DNA of 64,000 bases from UMGS1668 sp035447605 (GCA_035447605.1 DAOTHJ010000004.1:62001-126000); one strand, 5' to 3'. Shown: positions 7,355 to 16,292, numbered from the stretch's first letter. The notes: generated by a model not told the origin, from the sequence alone. Numbers and translations are program-made.

Positions 7355-8556
7355 TTCTCTTTCCACCTCAGGTAATCGAAGTTGTGAATATTTTCACCTT
7401 GATAATAATAGCAGCGCGGCACCCTCCGCGACATGGCGCAGACGACCTCATAATTGATCGTACCGGCAAGAGCAGCCACCTCGTCCGCAGAGATGAAGGC
7501 GTCGCCGTCACGGCCGAAAACGGTCACCCGGTCCCCCTCTTTGACGCCGGGGATACCGGTCACCTCGAGCATCGTCTGATCCATGCAGACGCTGCCCGTG
7601 ACCTTGGCGTACTGACCGCGCACGATCATGCGGCCGCGGTTCGTGAGCAGGCGGTGATAGCCGTCCGCATAGCCGACGGCGGTGGAGGCGATGATCTCAT
7701 CTTCCGGGGCGGTGTAGCGCCGACCGTAACTGACGGTGGAACCCGCGGCGAGGGACTTCACCATCGTGACGACGGTGCGCATTTCCATGACCGGGGAGAG
7801 CTTGATTTTGGAGGTCACAAACTCGTTGTCGGCGGGATAAAGGCCATAGAGAATGATGCCGGGACGCACCATGTCGAGGCGCATCTCCGGATAGCACAGC
7901 AGCCCCGCGCTGTTACAGCAGTGCCGGATGCCGGGGTCGATGCCCGCGGCCTTCATCGCCGCACAGATCCGCGTGAAGCGGTCAAACTGCATCTTCGTAT
8001 AGGCAATGCTCTCCTCCGAGGCCTCGTCCGCCACGGAGAAATGCGTGAAAGTGCCGGTGACGCGGATGCCGGGCAGGGAGACGGCTTCCTTCGACTCGGC
8101 GAGCGCCGTGTCGAAACAGTCGTCGGTGACAACAAAGCCGATCCGGCCCATGCCGGTATCGAATTTCAGATGAACGTTGAGCGTCGCCCCCAATTTGACG
8201 GCGGCGTCGGAGAGCTCCTTCGCGTATTCCAACGAATAGCAGGCCTGCGTGATATCCCATTTAGCCAGCTCGTAGGCACATTCCGGCGGAGTCGAGCCGA
8301 AGATCAGAATCGGCTTCGTGACGCCGCTCTCGCGGATGCCGAGCGCCTCCTCAAGGTTGGAGACGCCGAACCAGTCCGCGCCGATGGATTCCAGAAACGG
8401 AGCCATCATCCGGTCGCCGTGGCCGTAGGCGTCGGCCTTTACGACGGCCATCACCTTTGCCGGGCCGGCCGCAGCCCGGATCTGTCGGAAATTATATTCG
8501 ACCGCATCGAGGGAGATATCTGCCCAAGTGCGGCGGAGAACTTCATTTTCCGTCAT
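7351..8556 (-). CDS. alr: Alanine racemase
   Basis: The product is about 401 aa, a normal length. AVVKADAYGHG near residue 40 holds the PLP-binding lysine. HLKFDTGMGRIGF, the GYADGYHR region and the VCMDQTM motif are conserved in fold type III alanine racemases. It interconverts L- and D-Ala for peptidoglycan. The start is the ATG about 9 nt after AGAGGAG; the upstream-extended frame would overlap the small membrane gene by more. It lies between that gene and rimI in one operon. Confidence 0.95.
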   Translation of the reverse strand: MTENEVLRRTWADISLDAVEYNFRQIRAAAGPAKVMAVVKADAYGHGDRMMAPFLESIGADWFGVSNLEEALGIRESGVTKPILIFGSTPPECAYELAKWDITQACYSLEYAKELSDAAVKLGATLNVHLKFDTGMGRIGFVVTDDCFDTALAESKEAVSLPGIRVTGTFTHFSVADEASEESIAYTKMQFDRFTRICAAMKAAGIDPGIRHCCNSAGLLCYPEMRLDMVRPGIILYGLYPADNEFVTSKIKLSPVMEMRTVVTMVKSLAAGSTVSYGRRYTAPEDEIIASTAVGYADGYHRLLTNRGRMIVRGQYAKVTGSVCMDQTMLEVTGIPGVKEGDRVTVFGRDGDAFISADEVAALAGTINYEVVCAMSRRVPRCYYYQGENIHNFDYLRWKEK

Positions 8557-8767
8557 TTTCGTTTCTCCTCTCGCGCACCCACATGAGAATATACAGGCCA
8601 ATAATATTCAGAATCAGGGAGATATATAACAGAACGGTGGACATTACCGATTCCGTAGCAATCAACAAAACGAGGCTCACGGCGAGGCAGAACATGCCGG
8701 CGGTGAGCAGCAGAAGGCCCTTTTTCCGGACGGGGAGCGCCCGGAGCTTCAAAAAGAAATTTTTCAT
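8543..8767 (-). CDS. Small two-helix membrane protein
   Basis: The product is 74 aa. A basic N-terminus (MKNFFLKLRALPVRKK) leads into two adjacent transmembrane helices at about residues 18-36 and 42-62. A charged tail (RERRNENDGK) follows. Its 3' end overlaps the alr start by 14 nt, so it is the first gene of the alr-rimI operon. I do not recognise the family. Confidence 0.7.
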   Translation of the reverse strand: MKNFFLKLRALPVRKKGLLLLTAGMFCLAVSLVLLIATESVMSTVLLYISLILNIIGLYILMWVRERRNENDGK

Positions 8768-8776
8768 GGCGATCCT

Positions 8777-8804
8777 TTCAAAAAACAGGGATATGTATTA
8801 TAAT
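8777..8804 (+). promoter_or_regulatory. Possible promoter of ilvBN
   Basis: TATAAT at 8799-8804 is preceded, 16 bp upstream, by a poor -35 (TTTCAA). It lies 49 bp before the ilvB start. Confidence 0.45.
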
Positions 8805-8853
8805 ATCAGGTAATCATCCGTTTTACAAGCACTTTCAGGGAGGCGACCGAAGA

Positions 8854-10494
8854 ATGATGATCGGTGCAATGGCCATGGTAAAAGCACTTGAAGCGGAGGG
8901 CGTCGGCATCGTATTCGGCTATCCCGGCGCAAATATTTGCCCGTTTTACGACTGTCTCGCGGAATCCTCCATCCGGCATGTGCTGGTTCGCAACGAGCAG
9001 AACGCGGGCCACGCGGCCTCGGGCTACGCGAGGATTTCCGGAAAAGTCGGCGTCTGCGCCGCGACTTCCGGCCCCGGCGCGACCAACCTGATCACCGCGA
9101 TCGCCGCCGCCTATATGGATTCGATCCCGATTGTCGCCATCACGGGGCAGGTCTCGAGCGAACTGCTCGGACGGGACGCTTTTCAGGAGGCGGACATCAC
9201 CGGCGCGACGTTAAGCGTCACAAAACACCGCTATCTCGTCAAGGATGCCCGCGATCTGCCGCGCATCTTCCGCGAGGCGTTTTACATCGCCTCCACCGGG
9301 CGCAAGGGGCCGGTGCTGATCGACGTCCCGATCGACGTCCAGCTCGCGAAGCTCGATTTTTGCTACCCGGAGGAAGTGCATCTGCGCGGCTACAACCCGA
9401 ATATCAAAGGCCACGCCGTTCAGGTTAAAAGAGCCGCGGATGCGCTCGCGGCCTGTGAAAAGCCGCTGATCGTCGCGGGAGGCGGCATCTTCGGCGCGGG
9501 CGCCAGAGAACCTCTCCGGAATTTTGCCGAGACGCAGAAGATCCCGGTGATCTGCACGATGATGGGCCTCTCCGCCCTGCCGCCAGAGCATCCGCTTTGC
9601 CTCGGCATGCTCGGCACCTTCGGCACGGCGCTCGCGAACCGCGCTCTCTCGGAGAGCGACCTGCTGATCGTCGCCGGCGCGCGGATCGGCGAGCGGGCCA
9701 TGTCCTCACCGGGGATGGTCTCCAAAACCAAAACGATCATTCACATCGACATCGATCCTGCGGAGATCGGCAAGAACATGGGCACCAACATCCCGATTGT
9801 CGGGGATCTCAGCCTTGTGCTCGGCCAGATTGCCGAGGCCGCCGTCCCGGCCGACCGCTCCGCATGGCTCGCCCGCACGGAGGAGCTTAGAAGTCTCTTT
9901 GCCGCCCTGCCGGAGGACGGGGAATTCGACCCGGTGCGCTTCCTCCATACGCTGACAAAAAAAATGCCGCCGCACGGGGTGCTCGTCGCGGATGTCGGCC
10001 AAAACCAGATCTGGGCGTCGGAGGGCTTCTGCGCAAAGACCGGGCGCTTCCTCACAAGCGGCGGCTTGGGCGCAATGGGATACGCCATTCCCGCCGGCAT
10101 CGGCGCCAAACTCTCCGCGCCGGAACGGGAGGTCGCGGTGGTCTGCGGCGACGGTTCCTTCCAGATGGCGCTGCCGGAGCTCGCGACCATGATGCAGGAA
10201 AAGGCGCCCGTCAAAATCATTGTGATGAAAAACCGGTGCCTCGGCATGATCCGCGAAATTCAGGATCAGAAATATGCCGGAAACCGCTTCGCCGTCGAGC
10301 TCGGGGATCTGCCGAACCTCGAAAAGCTCGCCGAAGCCTACGACATTGAATACATGAGCATTTGCAGAAACGAAGAGACCGACGCGGTGGTGGACGCCGT
10401 GCTCAAAGCGGAGCATCCCGTGCTCGTCGAGTGCGCGGTGCCGCACGACGAGCCCACGCTCTGTTTTGGCGGCGAAGGGAGGGAGCGCAGATGA
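8854..10494 (+). CDS. ilvB: Acetolactate synthase, large catalytic subunit
   Basis: The product is 546 aa, the usual length. The Glu that activates thiamine diphosphate is E48 (RNEQNAGHAASGYAR). The TPP/Mg motif begins near residue 431 with GDGSFQMALPEL and continues to MKNRCLGM. It condenses two pyruvates to acetolactate, or pyruvate with 2-ketobutyrate, which is the first common step of Val, Leu and Ile synthesis. A catabolic AlsS is less likely because the regulatory subunit gene follows with an ATGA overlap. Confidence 0.95.
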   Translation: MMIGAMAMVKALEAEGVGIVFGYPGANICPFYDCLAESSIRHVLVRNEQNAGHAASGYARISGKVGVCAATSGPGATNLITAIAAAYMDSIPIVAITGQVSSELLGRDAFQEADITGATLSVTKHRYLVKDARDLPRIFREAFYIASTGRKGPVLIDVPIDVQLAKLDFCYPEEVHLRGYNPNIKGHAVQVKRAADALAACEKPLIVAGGGIFGAGAREPLRNFAETQKIPVICTMMGLSALPPEHPLCLGMLGTFGTALANRALSESDLLIVAGARIGERAMSSPGMVSKTKTIIHIDIDPAEIGKNMGTNIPIVGDLSLVLGQIAEAAVPADRSAWLARTEELRSLFAALPEDGEFDPVRFLHTLTKKMPPHGVLVADVGQNQIWASEGFCAKTGRFLTSGGLGAMGYAIPAGIGAKLSAPEREVAVVCGDGSFQMALPELATMMQEKAPVKIIVMKNRCLGMIREIQDQKYAGNRFAVELGDLPNLEKLAEAYDIEYMSICRNEETDAVVDAVLKAEHPVLVECAVPHDEPTLCFGGEGRERR

Positions 10495-10973
10495 AGCACT
10501 GCATCTCTGTTCTCGTGGAAAACCACGCGGGCGTTCTTTCGCATATCTCCGGGCTTTTTGGCCGGCGCGGCTTCAACATCGAGAGCCTCGCGGTCGGCGT
10601 GACGGAGGATAAGGCCGTCTCCCGCATGACGATCATCGTCGACGGCGACGACCACATCGTCGAGCAGATCGAGAAGCAGCTCAACAAGCAGATCGACGTC
10701 ATCAAGGTTCGCTCCTATGACTCGGAAGAGATCATCAGCCGGGAGCTCGCGCTGATCAAGGTCGCCGCCACGCAGAGCAAACGCGCCGAGATCATGAATA
10801 TCCTCTCCGTCATCGGCGCAAGGATCGTCGACCTCGCAAAAAGCACCATCACTGCCGAAATCTGCGATTCCTCGGAAAAGATCGATCAGGCGGAGGAACT
10901 GCTCCGGCCCTATTCGATCAAGGAAGTCGCCCGGACCGGCACCGTCGCTCTTCCGAAGACGGCGGAGACATAA
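10491..10973 (+). CDS. ilvN: Acetolactate synthase, small regulatory subunit
   Basis: The product is 160 aa. An N-terminal ACT domain (KHCISVLVENHAGVLSHISG, then LFGRRGFNIESLAVG) gives valine feedback control in this family. A second, C-terminal regulatory domain covers residues about 80-157. Its ATG overlaps the ilvB stop, which ensures matched synthesis of the two subunits. Confidence 0.95.
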   Translation: MKHCISVLVENHAGVLSHISGLFGRRGFNIESLAVGVTEDKAVSRMTIIVDGDDHIVEQIEKQLNKQIDVIKVRSYDSEEIISRELALIKVAATQSKRAEIMNILSVIGARIVDLAKSTITAEICDSSEKIDQAEELLRPYSIKEVARTGTVALPKTAET

Positions 10974-11015
10974 AAGAGGACTCCGATAAACAGGAATTCG
11001 CAAAGGAGACCGATT

Positions 11016-11456
11016 ATGGATATCAAAAAAGTGACGGGCAACAAAAAAGACTATCTCGATTTGCTGTTGTTGGCTGACGAACAGGAAAACATGATTGATC
11101 AATACCTTGAGAACGGTGAAATGTTTGTTTTGGATGACGGCGGCGTCAAGGCCGAATGTGTGATAACCAAAGAAGGCGATGGCATTTACGAGCTTAAAAA
11201 CATCGCTGTTTCGCCTGATTGTCAGCGAAGAGGCTATGGGAAAACCCTGATAGAATTTTTGTCCGCCCATTATGCCGACTGCCGCGTTCTGTTGGTGGGA
11301 ACCGGCGACTGTCCTTCGATCCTTTCTTTTTATCATAGCTGCGGCTTTAAGGAATCACACAGAATAAAGAATTTTTTTACGGATAACTACGACCATCCGA
11401 TGTTTGAGGATGGAAAACAACTGGTCGATATGGTTTATCTGAAAAAAGAACGATAA
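11016..11456 (+). CDS. GNAT-family N-acetyltransferase
   Basis: The product is 146 aa. IAVSPDCQRRGYGKTLIEFL near residue 68 is the acetyl-CoA-binding signature. The GNAT tail is seen in LSFYHSCGFKESHRI. GGAGA precedes the ATG. The gene is clearly more AT-rich than the ilv genes before it and uses AT-ending codons more often, suggesting recent acquisition. It ends before a bidirectional terminator. The substrate is unknown. Confidence 0.85.
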   Translation: MDIKKVTGNKKDYLDLLLLADEQENMIDQYLENGEMFVLDDGGVKAECVITKEGDGIYELKNIAVSPDCQRRGYGKTLIEFLSAHYADCRVLLVGTGDCPSILSFYHSCGFKESHRIKNFFTDNYDHPMFEDGKQLVDMVYLKKER

Positions 11457-11509
11457 CTTTTCATTTGCCGTTCCGTTGTTTGGATAAACGCCATATTCCT
11501 TTTCTTCTA

Positions 11510-11552
11510 AAAAATACCGGCCGGGAAACCAAGTTCCCGGCCGGTATTTTTT
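11510..11552. terminator. Bidirectional terminator
   Basis: ATACCGGCCGGGAA pairs perfectly with TTCCCGGCCGGTAT across a 6-nt loop, with A and T runs outside. It serves the acetyltransferase gene and the converging DUF4358 gene. Confidence 0.93.
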
Positions 11553-11561
11553 AGAATTCTG

Positions 11562-12110
11562 TCAGCTCTCCGGCAGGTAGGATTCGATGATCTCCTTTGC
11601 GGAGGTCTGTCCGTCCTCGTCGAGCATCAGCAGAACGACGAGCCTGCCCATCTGGGCGACATCCGCGTTGAGGGCGATCTGCGCCGAATCATAGACGTCG
11701 TAGGCGGAGAACTCGGCGATGCGGTCGTCCTTGCGCTGCTCGAGGGACTCGGCCACGCGGTCCGCGGCGCCCTCCTTGGCAACAACCAGACAGACATCCG
11801 CGACGCCGAAATCGCCGTTTGCCGCGCGGACTTCGCAGGAGACCACGTCGTCCGGATCCAGATAGAACTGGTCCTCGAGCACTTCCTCGTCGGTGATGCG
11901 CTCCACGCTATCCAATGTCACTTCGCTGATATCCAGCGAATCATAGATCTCGTCGGCAATCGCCTGCAAATCAAGCTCGTCATAGCTGGCGGCCGTGTTG
12001 TCAATTTTCACTTCGATCCCGTCGCTCTCGTCTTTGGAACCGCAGCCGCCGAGCAGAAGCACCAGCGCCACACAGAGAGCGGGAAACCGCAATTTTCTTC
12101 TTTTGTCCAT
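11562..12110 (-). CDS. DUF4358-type lipoprotein
   Basis: The product is 182 aa. The signal peptide ends in a lipobox (LLLGGCGS) with the Cys near residue 22. The body has the DUF4358 pattern (LEDQFYLDPDDVVSCEVRAA, then AQMGRLVVLLML near the C-terminus). The function of this family is unknown; it is probably anchored outside the cell membrane. It starts 14 bp after the AEC transporter gene and is the last gene of the nagB operon. Confidence 0.82.
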   Translation of the reverse strand: MDKRRKLRFPALCVALVLLLGGCGSKDESDGIEVKIDNTAASYDELDLQAIADEIYDSLDISEVTLDSVERITDEEVLEDQFYLDPDDVVSCEVRAANGDFGVADVCLVVAKEGAADRVAESLEQRKDDRIAEFSAYDVYDSAQIALNADVAQMGRLVVLLMLDEDGQTSAKEIIESYLPES

Positions 12111-12124
12111 ACCGGACCTCCTTG

Positions 12125-13063
12125 TTAAATCAGCCCCAGGCTGATGGATAAGTAAACCGCAAAAAAGATGGAAAAGAGGGAAAAGACCATCGACATGATG
12201 ACCAGCTCGCCGGCAAGTTCGCCATCCGCGCCCATGTTCTTCGCCATGGTAAAGGAGCTGATCGAGGTGGGCGTGCAGAGCATCGCCAGCAGCGGAACCA
12301 TCGAATCCCCGCGGAATCCGCAGAGTGCGGCCGCCGTGATGCCGAGGGCCGGAACGATCACCAGTCTGCCCAGAAGCCCGATGGCGAGCTGCTTCGCGTT
12401 GCCCGGCACTTTGCGGAATTGAATGGCGGTGCCGAGAGCGATCAGCGAGACGACCGACGACGACGAGGCCACGGACTTCACGCCCTGCGCGAGCAGACCC
12501 GGCAGCTTCCACCCGGTCACCAAAAAGAATACGCCCAGCGCGCAGCTGATAATCAGCGGGTTTTTAAAACAGTTGACCAGAAACGACCGCAGATCCGCCC
12601 GGCCGCCGCGAAAATACTCGAACACCAGCACGGAGAGAATATTGAAAAGCGGAATCATGAAGGCGATCAGCAGCGCCGTCGGGCCGGAACTGCCTTCCCC
12701 AAGAATGGCGCTCGCCAGCGGCAGCCCGAAGATCACGAAGTTGCTGCGAAAGATGCCCTGCACCAAAGCGCCGCGCTTCTTGTTGTCTTTTTCGAGATGC
12801 GGAACGATCCACATCGCAAGCCCGACGACCGCGAGCGTAAACAGAACGGCGAACCCGACGAGCTTTGCGTTGAAAACGCCCTCGATTTTTGTCTCATAGA
12901 TGTTTTCAAAAATCATCGCCGGCAAAAACAGCTCGAATACCAGAAGGTTGAGCCCGTCGGAGAGAGATTCCCCGACGAGGCCGGTCTTTCGCAGGGCGAA
13001 TCCCACCGCGATCAGCAAAAATAGCGGCAGGACGATATTCCCGGTCAATATGAAGTTTGACAA
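12125..13063 (-). CDS. AEC (auxin efflux carrier) family transporter
   Basis: The product is 312 aa with ten or so hydrophobic helices. The opening LPLFLLIAVGFALRKTGLV, the middle NVFVIFGLP-like motif (SNFVIFGLPLASAILGEG) and the late MLCTPTSISSFTMAKNMGAD segment fit the AEC family of carboxylate or malate permeases. It starts at TTG, 7 nt after GGGGGG. It lies in an operon between nagB and a DUF4358 lipoprotein. The substrate cannot be told. Confidence 0.88.
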   Translation of the reverse strand: MSNFILTGNIVLPLFLLIAVGFALRKTGLVGESLSDGLNLLVFELFLPAMIFENIYETKIEGVFNAKLVGFAVLFTLAVVGLAMWIVPHLEKDNKKRGALVQGIFRSNFVIFGLPLASAILGEGSSGPTALLIAFMIPLFNILSVLVFEYFRGGRADLRSFLVNCFKNPLIISCALGVFFLVTGWKLPGLLAQGVKSVASSSSVVSLIALGTAIQFRKVPGNAKQLAIGLLGRLVIVPALGITAAALCGFRGDSMVPLLAMLCTPTSISSFTMAKNMGADGELAGELVIMSMVFSLFSIFFAVYLSISLGLI

Positions 13064-13082
13064 GACCGATCCCCCCGTATGG

Positions 13083-13850
13083 CTATATGCCGGATGATTC
13101 CTCCACCGCCTCCGGATGTTCCTCCAGAATCAGGGAGAGCGCCTTTTTTTCCGCGACGACGACGGTATCCCCGTGAAGGCGTAGAACGGACGCCGGAACA
13201 TGCGGATCCACAGGCCCAAAACAGGCGCTGCGGAGCGCCTCGGCCTTATCCGCCCCGTTTGCGGCCAGCAGAAGCGTCTTTGCGGACAGAATCCCCCGGA
13301 TGCCCATGGTCAGCGCATGGCGCGGCACATCGCCGTCGGAGGTAAAAAACCGCGCGTTGGCCCGGACTGTATCCTCCGCCAGATCGGCCACATGGGTCTC
13401 CGGAATAAAACAGTCTGCCGGCTCGTTAAACGCGATATGGCCGTTGCGGCCGATGCCGAGCAGCTGAATCTCCGCGCCGCCGAGGGAATCCAGCAAGGCG
13501 TCGTAGCGCCTGCACTCCGCGGCGGCATCCCCGGCATGGCCGTTTGGGATGTGGATGTTCTCCGGCTTCATATTCACTTTGGAAAACAGATTCTCCATCA
13601 TAAAAGAGAGATAGCTCCGGCCGCTCTCGATCCCGAGACCGAGGTATTCATCCAGGTTGACGCTGCGGCAGCGGGAAAAGTCGATCTCTCCGGCCTCGTA
13701 CATCCGGACAAGTTCCTGATAAATGCCGACCGGTGTGGAACCGGTCGCAAATCCGAACACGCCATCCGGCACGGCTCTCATCCTCGCCGCGATCAGTGCG
13801 GCGGCTTTCCGGCTCATTTCTCCGTAGGTTTCGGCACAGATGATTTTCAA
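13083..13850 (-). CDS. nagB: Glucosamine-6-phosphate deaminase
   Basis: The product is 255 aa, a normal length. The catalytic residues are D67 in NLDEYLGL and H138 in GIGRNGHIAFNEP; FATGSTPVG near residue 35 binds the sugar phosphate. It converts glucosamine-6-P to fructose-6-P and ammonia, which opens amino-sugar catabolism. It starts at TTG after GAGGGA. A good promoter lies 48 bp upstream. No nagA or PTS gene is present in the window. Confidence 0.94.
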   Translation of the reverse strand: MKIICAETYGEMSRKAAALIAARMRAVPDGVFGFATGSTPVGIYQELVRMYEAGEIDFSRCRSVNLDEYLGLGIESGRSYLSFMMENLFSKVNMKPENIHIPNGHAGDAAAECRRYDALLDSLGGAEIQLLGIGRNGHIAFNEPADCFIPETHVADLAEDTVRANARFFTSDGDVPRHALTMGIRGILSAKTLLLAANGADKAEALRSACFGPVDPHVPASVLRLHGDTVVVAEKKALSLILEEHPEAVEESSGI

Positions 13851-13897
13851 ATGGGATCCCTCTTAAAATTTTATTATCCTTTTTTCGCGTCCGTTTC

Positions 13898-13926
13898 ATT
13901 ATATTCCAAAGCACAGAGCATTACAA
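13898..13926 (-). promoter_or_regulatory. SigA-type promoter of the nagB operon
   Basis: On the minus strand TTGTAA (13921-13926), a 17-bp spacer and TATAAT (13898-13903). Confidence 0.75.
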
Positions 13927-13980
13927 GCGCGGTCTTTCCGGATTCTGTGAACTTTTTTGGAGCTGGGAGAACGGATTTCG

Positions 13981-14009
13981 TTGACAAATCGGGGCGCGTT
14001 TGCTATAAT
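13981..14009 (+). promoter_or_regulatory. Consensus promoter of the tRNA cluster
   Basis: TTGACA (13981-13986), a 17-bp spacer and TATAAT (14004-14009): a perfect consensus, as expected for stable RNA. It ends 15 bp before tRNA-Gly. Confidence 0.92.
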
Positions 14010-14024
14010 ATGCAATGCTGTTGC

Positions 14025-14099
14025 GCGGGCATAATACATCGGCTAGTATGCCAGCCTTCCAAGCTGGATAGGTGGGTTCGACTCCCATTGCCCGCTCCA
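14025..14099 (+). tRNA. tRNA-Gly (UCC)
   Basis: The acceptor stem GCGGGCA/TGCCCGC is complete. The anticodon stem-loop is CCAGC-CTTCCAA-GCTGG with anticodon TCC (14058-14060). The T loop is TTCGACT and CCA is encoded. Confidence 0.96.
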
Positions 14100-14107
14100 T
14101 GTTATTT

Positions 14108-14184
<77 letters not shown>

Positions 14185-14380
14185 GGAATTTGGCGCTGCC
14201 GCGGATGTCTGCCACTTCTGTTGGCGCGCTTTTAAAGGCGGGCCCCCGCAGGATTGCCGGGCCGCGGCCTGATCTTCCGCCTTTGAGGCGGAGCCCCTTT
14301 TCCACAAACGGGAAGAATCCCGTCCCCTTTAAAGGGGAACCATGCGGAAAGACTTTTTGCGGGAGTCGATCCGCATACAT

Positions 14381-14459
14381 GGTGGGCGTAGCGTAGTTTG
14401 GTTAACGCGTCAGATTGTGGCTCTGAAGACCGTGGGTTCGAATCCCACCTCCCACCCCA
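14381..14459 (+). tRNA. tRNA-His (GUG)
   Basis: The anticodon loop TTGTGGC gives GTG. The D stem GCGT/ACGC and T stem GTGGG/CCCAC are intact and CCA is encoded. The extra G(-1) expected for tRNA-His is present at 14381. The acceptor stem GTGGGCG/CTCCCAC carries one C-U mismatch at its sixth pair. Confidence 0.93.
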
Positions 14460-14516
14460 TACGAAAAGAAGTCGCCCGCGGCAGGATTCCGTGGGCGATT
14501 TTTCAAAACAGGATAT

Positions 14517-14592
14517 TGGGCTGTAGCCAAGCGGTAAGGCAACGGACTTTGACTCCGTCATCTCGCGCGTCCGAATCGCGCCAGCCCAACCA
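14517..14592 (+). tRNA. tRNA-Gln (UUG)
   Basis: The acceptor stem is TGGGCTG/CAGCCCA. The anticodon stem-loop ACGGA-CTTTGAC-TCCGT gives TTG. CCA is encoded. The T loop reads TCCGAAT instead of the usual TTCGAAT. Confidence 0.93.
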
Positions 14593-14594
14593 AA

Positions 14595-14632
14595 GAACAC
14601 GTTTAAGCATGCTTAAACGTGTTCTTTTTATA
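14595..14632 (+). terminator. Terminator of the tRNA cluster
   Basis: GAACACGTTTAAGCA and TGCTTAAACGTGTTC form a perfect palindrome (14595-14624) followed by TTTTTAT. Confidence 0.92.
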
Positions 14633-14877
14633 GGGCTTTGCTCCGTCGGTTTTCTCCACTTTGCTCGAAAGACCTCCTGTCACCCCCCCCCGAAAGGGAA
14701 GGCGGCCGCTGGCGTTCGCCCGGCCGTCGGGACGTGCGCGCCGCGGCGGGCCTCCTTGATTTCTCAAAACGGATATGATAGGATGAGGATAATTTTAGGG
14801 GAAACGGTGTTTTTTCTACCGGCAGAACATCTGCGGAAGATGCCCGGTGCGCCGCTTCCTTTTGCGGAGGAATTTCG

Positions 14878-15513
14878 ATGACCGGAACCAAATGGCTCTT
14901 TTTCGACATGGGACATACGCTCATCGACGAGGACGCGGTCTGGGCGGATCGCTGCCAAAGGCTCTCGGCACGGCTGAACACGCAGGGCAGGGACGTCTCC
15001 GCCGAGGAGATCCACGCTCTGACGGCGCGTTATGCCGCGGAGTTCCGGAAACTGGTGGAGGACGTAAACCGTTTTTACGGCGCCGGAGACGAACTCTTCT
15101 GCGACCCGGCGGACGGCACCCCTTATCCCGGCGCCGCGGGTCTGCTGGCCACGCTCGCAAAACATTACCGGCTCGGCGTCGTCGCCAATCAGGCTGCCGG
15201 CACAGAGGAGCGGCTTAAAAACTGGGGCCTCCGGGAGTATTTTGAAATCGTCTGCTCCTCCGCGGAGCTCGGCGTCTCGAAGCCGGACCCCCGCATCTTT
15301 GAAATCGCGCTCGGAGAGGCCCACGCCGCGCCGGAATCCTGTTTTATGATCGGCGACCGGCTCGACAACGATATTGCCCCGGCCAAAAAGCTCGGCATGG
15401 GCACGGTCTGGATCCGACAGGGTTTTGGGCTCTATCAGACCGCGCCTTCCCCGGAATATGAGCCGGATTACACCGCGGAGAGCTTTGCGGAGGCCGCGAA
15501 GCTCTTTCTCTGA
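14878..15513 (+). CDS. HAD-superfamily hydrolase
   Basis: The product is 211 aa. Motif I is FFDMGHTLIDE with nucleophile D10; the residue two places on is Gly12, not the usual Asp. A helical cap follows. Motif III/IV is GDRLDNDIAPAKKLGM near residue 160, and GVSKPDPRIFEIAL is the lysine motif near residue 138. Family members dephosphorylate small metabolites, but the altered motif I leaves the reaction open. GGAGG precedes the ATG. comF follows 17 bp later, so the two are probably in one operon. Confidence 0.87.
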   Translation: MTGTKWLFFDMGHTLIDEDAVWADRCQRLSARLNTQGRDVSAEEIHALTARYAAEFRKLVEDVNRFYGAGDELFCDPADGTPYPGAAGLLATLAKHYRLGVVANQAAGTEERLKNWGLREYFEIVCSSAELGVSKPDPRIFEIALGEAHAAPESCFMIGDRLDNDIAPAKKLGMGTVWIRQGFGLYQTAPSPEYEPDYTAESFAEAAKLFL

Positions 15514-15530
15514 ATACCTGAGGGACGGAT

Positions 15531-16244
15531 ATGGAAAAACGGGGCCTTTTCTCTCTGATGAATACGCTGCGGGAATCTCTCTACCCAAGCCGCTGCCCGG
15601 CCTGCGGAAAGATTCTTCCGGCGGGGTGCGACCTCTGCGCGGACTGCGCGGCAAAGCTGGAACCGGTGCCGCACTGCCTCGCGGCGGATCTGCCGGACGG
15701 CATGTTTACGCGCGCGGCCGCCGCATACTATTACAGCGGCCCGGCCCGTGATGCCGTCTCCCGCTACAAATTTCATTTCCGGAAGCGCCATGCCGCGACG
15801 ATTGCAAAGTGGCTTTATAAAGCGTATCTTGTGCAATACGGCGGGCAGCGTTTCGACCTTGTCGCGGCGCCCCCCGACGCCTGCCCCGGAGAGAAACACG
15901 GCCCGTTTCCGCATAACGCGGTGCTGGCGGAGACTTTTGCGCGGTACGCGGGCCTGCCTTTTGCGCCGGGCCTGCTCATCAAGACGCGCCCGACCGCAAA
16001 GCAGCACACGCTCTCTGCGGAAAAACGCGGCACAAACCTGATCGGCGCGTTCCGGGCAAAAAGGGATCTCTCCGGCCTGCGGATTCTGCTGGCGGACGAC
16101 ATCCTGACCTCCGGGAACACCGCCTGGTTTTGTGCGGAGGCGCTTAAAAAGGCGGGCGCTTCGGAAGTCTGCGTCGTTACGGCGGCTCTGACGAAATCCG
16201 ATCTGCCGGAAGGCCCTTTTCCGAATAGTCCCGTGCTCAAATGA
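15531..16244 (+). CDS. comF: ComF-family phosphoribosyltransferase-like protein
   Basis: The product is 237 aa. The N-terminal zinc knuckles CPACGK and CDLCADC lie at about residues 22-42. The C-terminal type I PRTase domain ends in a PRPP-binding loop (ILLADDILTSGNTA, near residue 185). ComF is required for DNA uptake in naturally competent bacteria, though homologues are found in species not known to be competent. It is probably co-transcribed with the HAD gene and ends at a strong terminator. Confidence 0.9.
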   Translation: MEKRGLFSLMNTLRESLYPSRCPACGKILPAGCDLCADCAAKLEPVPHCLAADLPDGMFTRAAAAYYYSGPARDAVSRYKFHFRKRHAATIAKWLYKAYLVQYGGQRFDLVAAPPDACPGEKHGPFPHNAVLAETFARYAGLPFAPGLLIKTRPTAKQHTLSAEKRGTNLIGAFRAKRDLSGLRILLADDILTSGNTAWFCAEALKKAGASEVCVVTAALTKSDLPEGPFPNSPVLK

Positions 16245-16251
16245 TCTCATC

Positions 16252-16292
16252 AAAAAGACGGCTCCTGCCTTTGCGCACGGAGCCGTCTTTTT
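16252..16292. terminator. Bidirectional terminator between comF and the Clp gene
   Basis: AAAAAGACGGCTCC pairs with GGAGCCGTCTTTTT across a 13-nt loop; A and T runs serve both converging genes. Confidence 0.92.
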
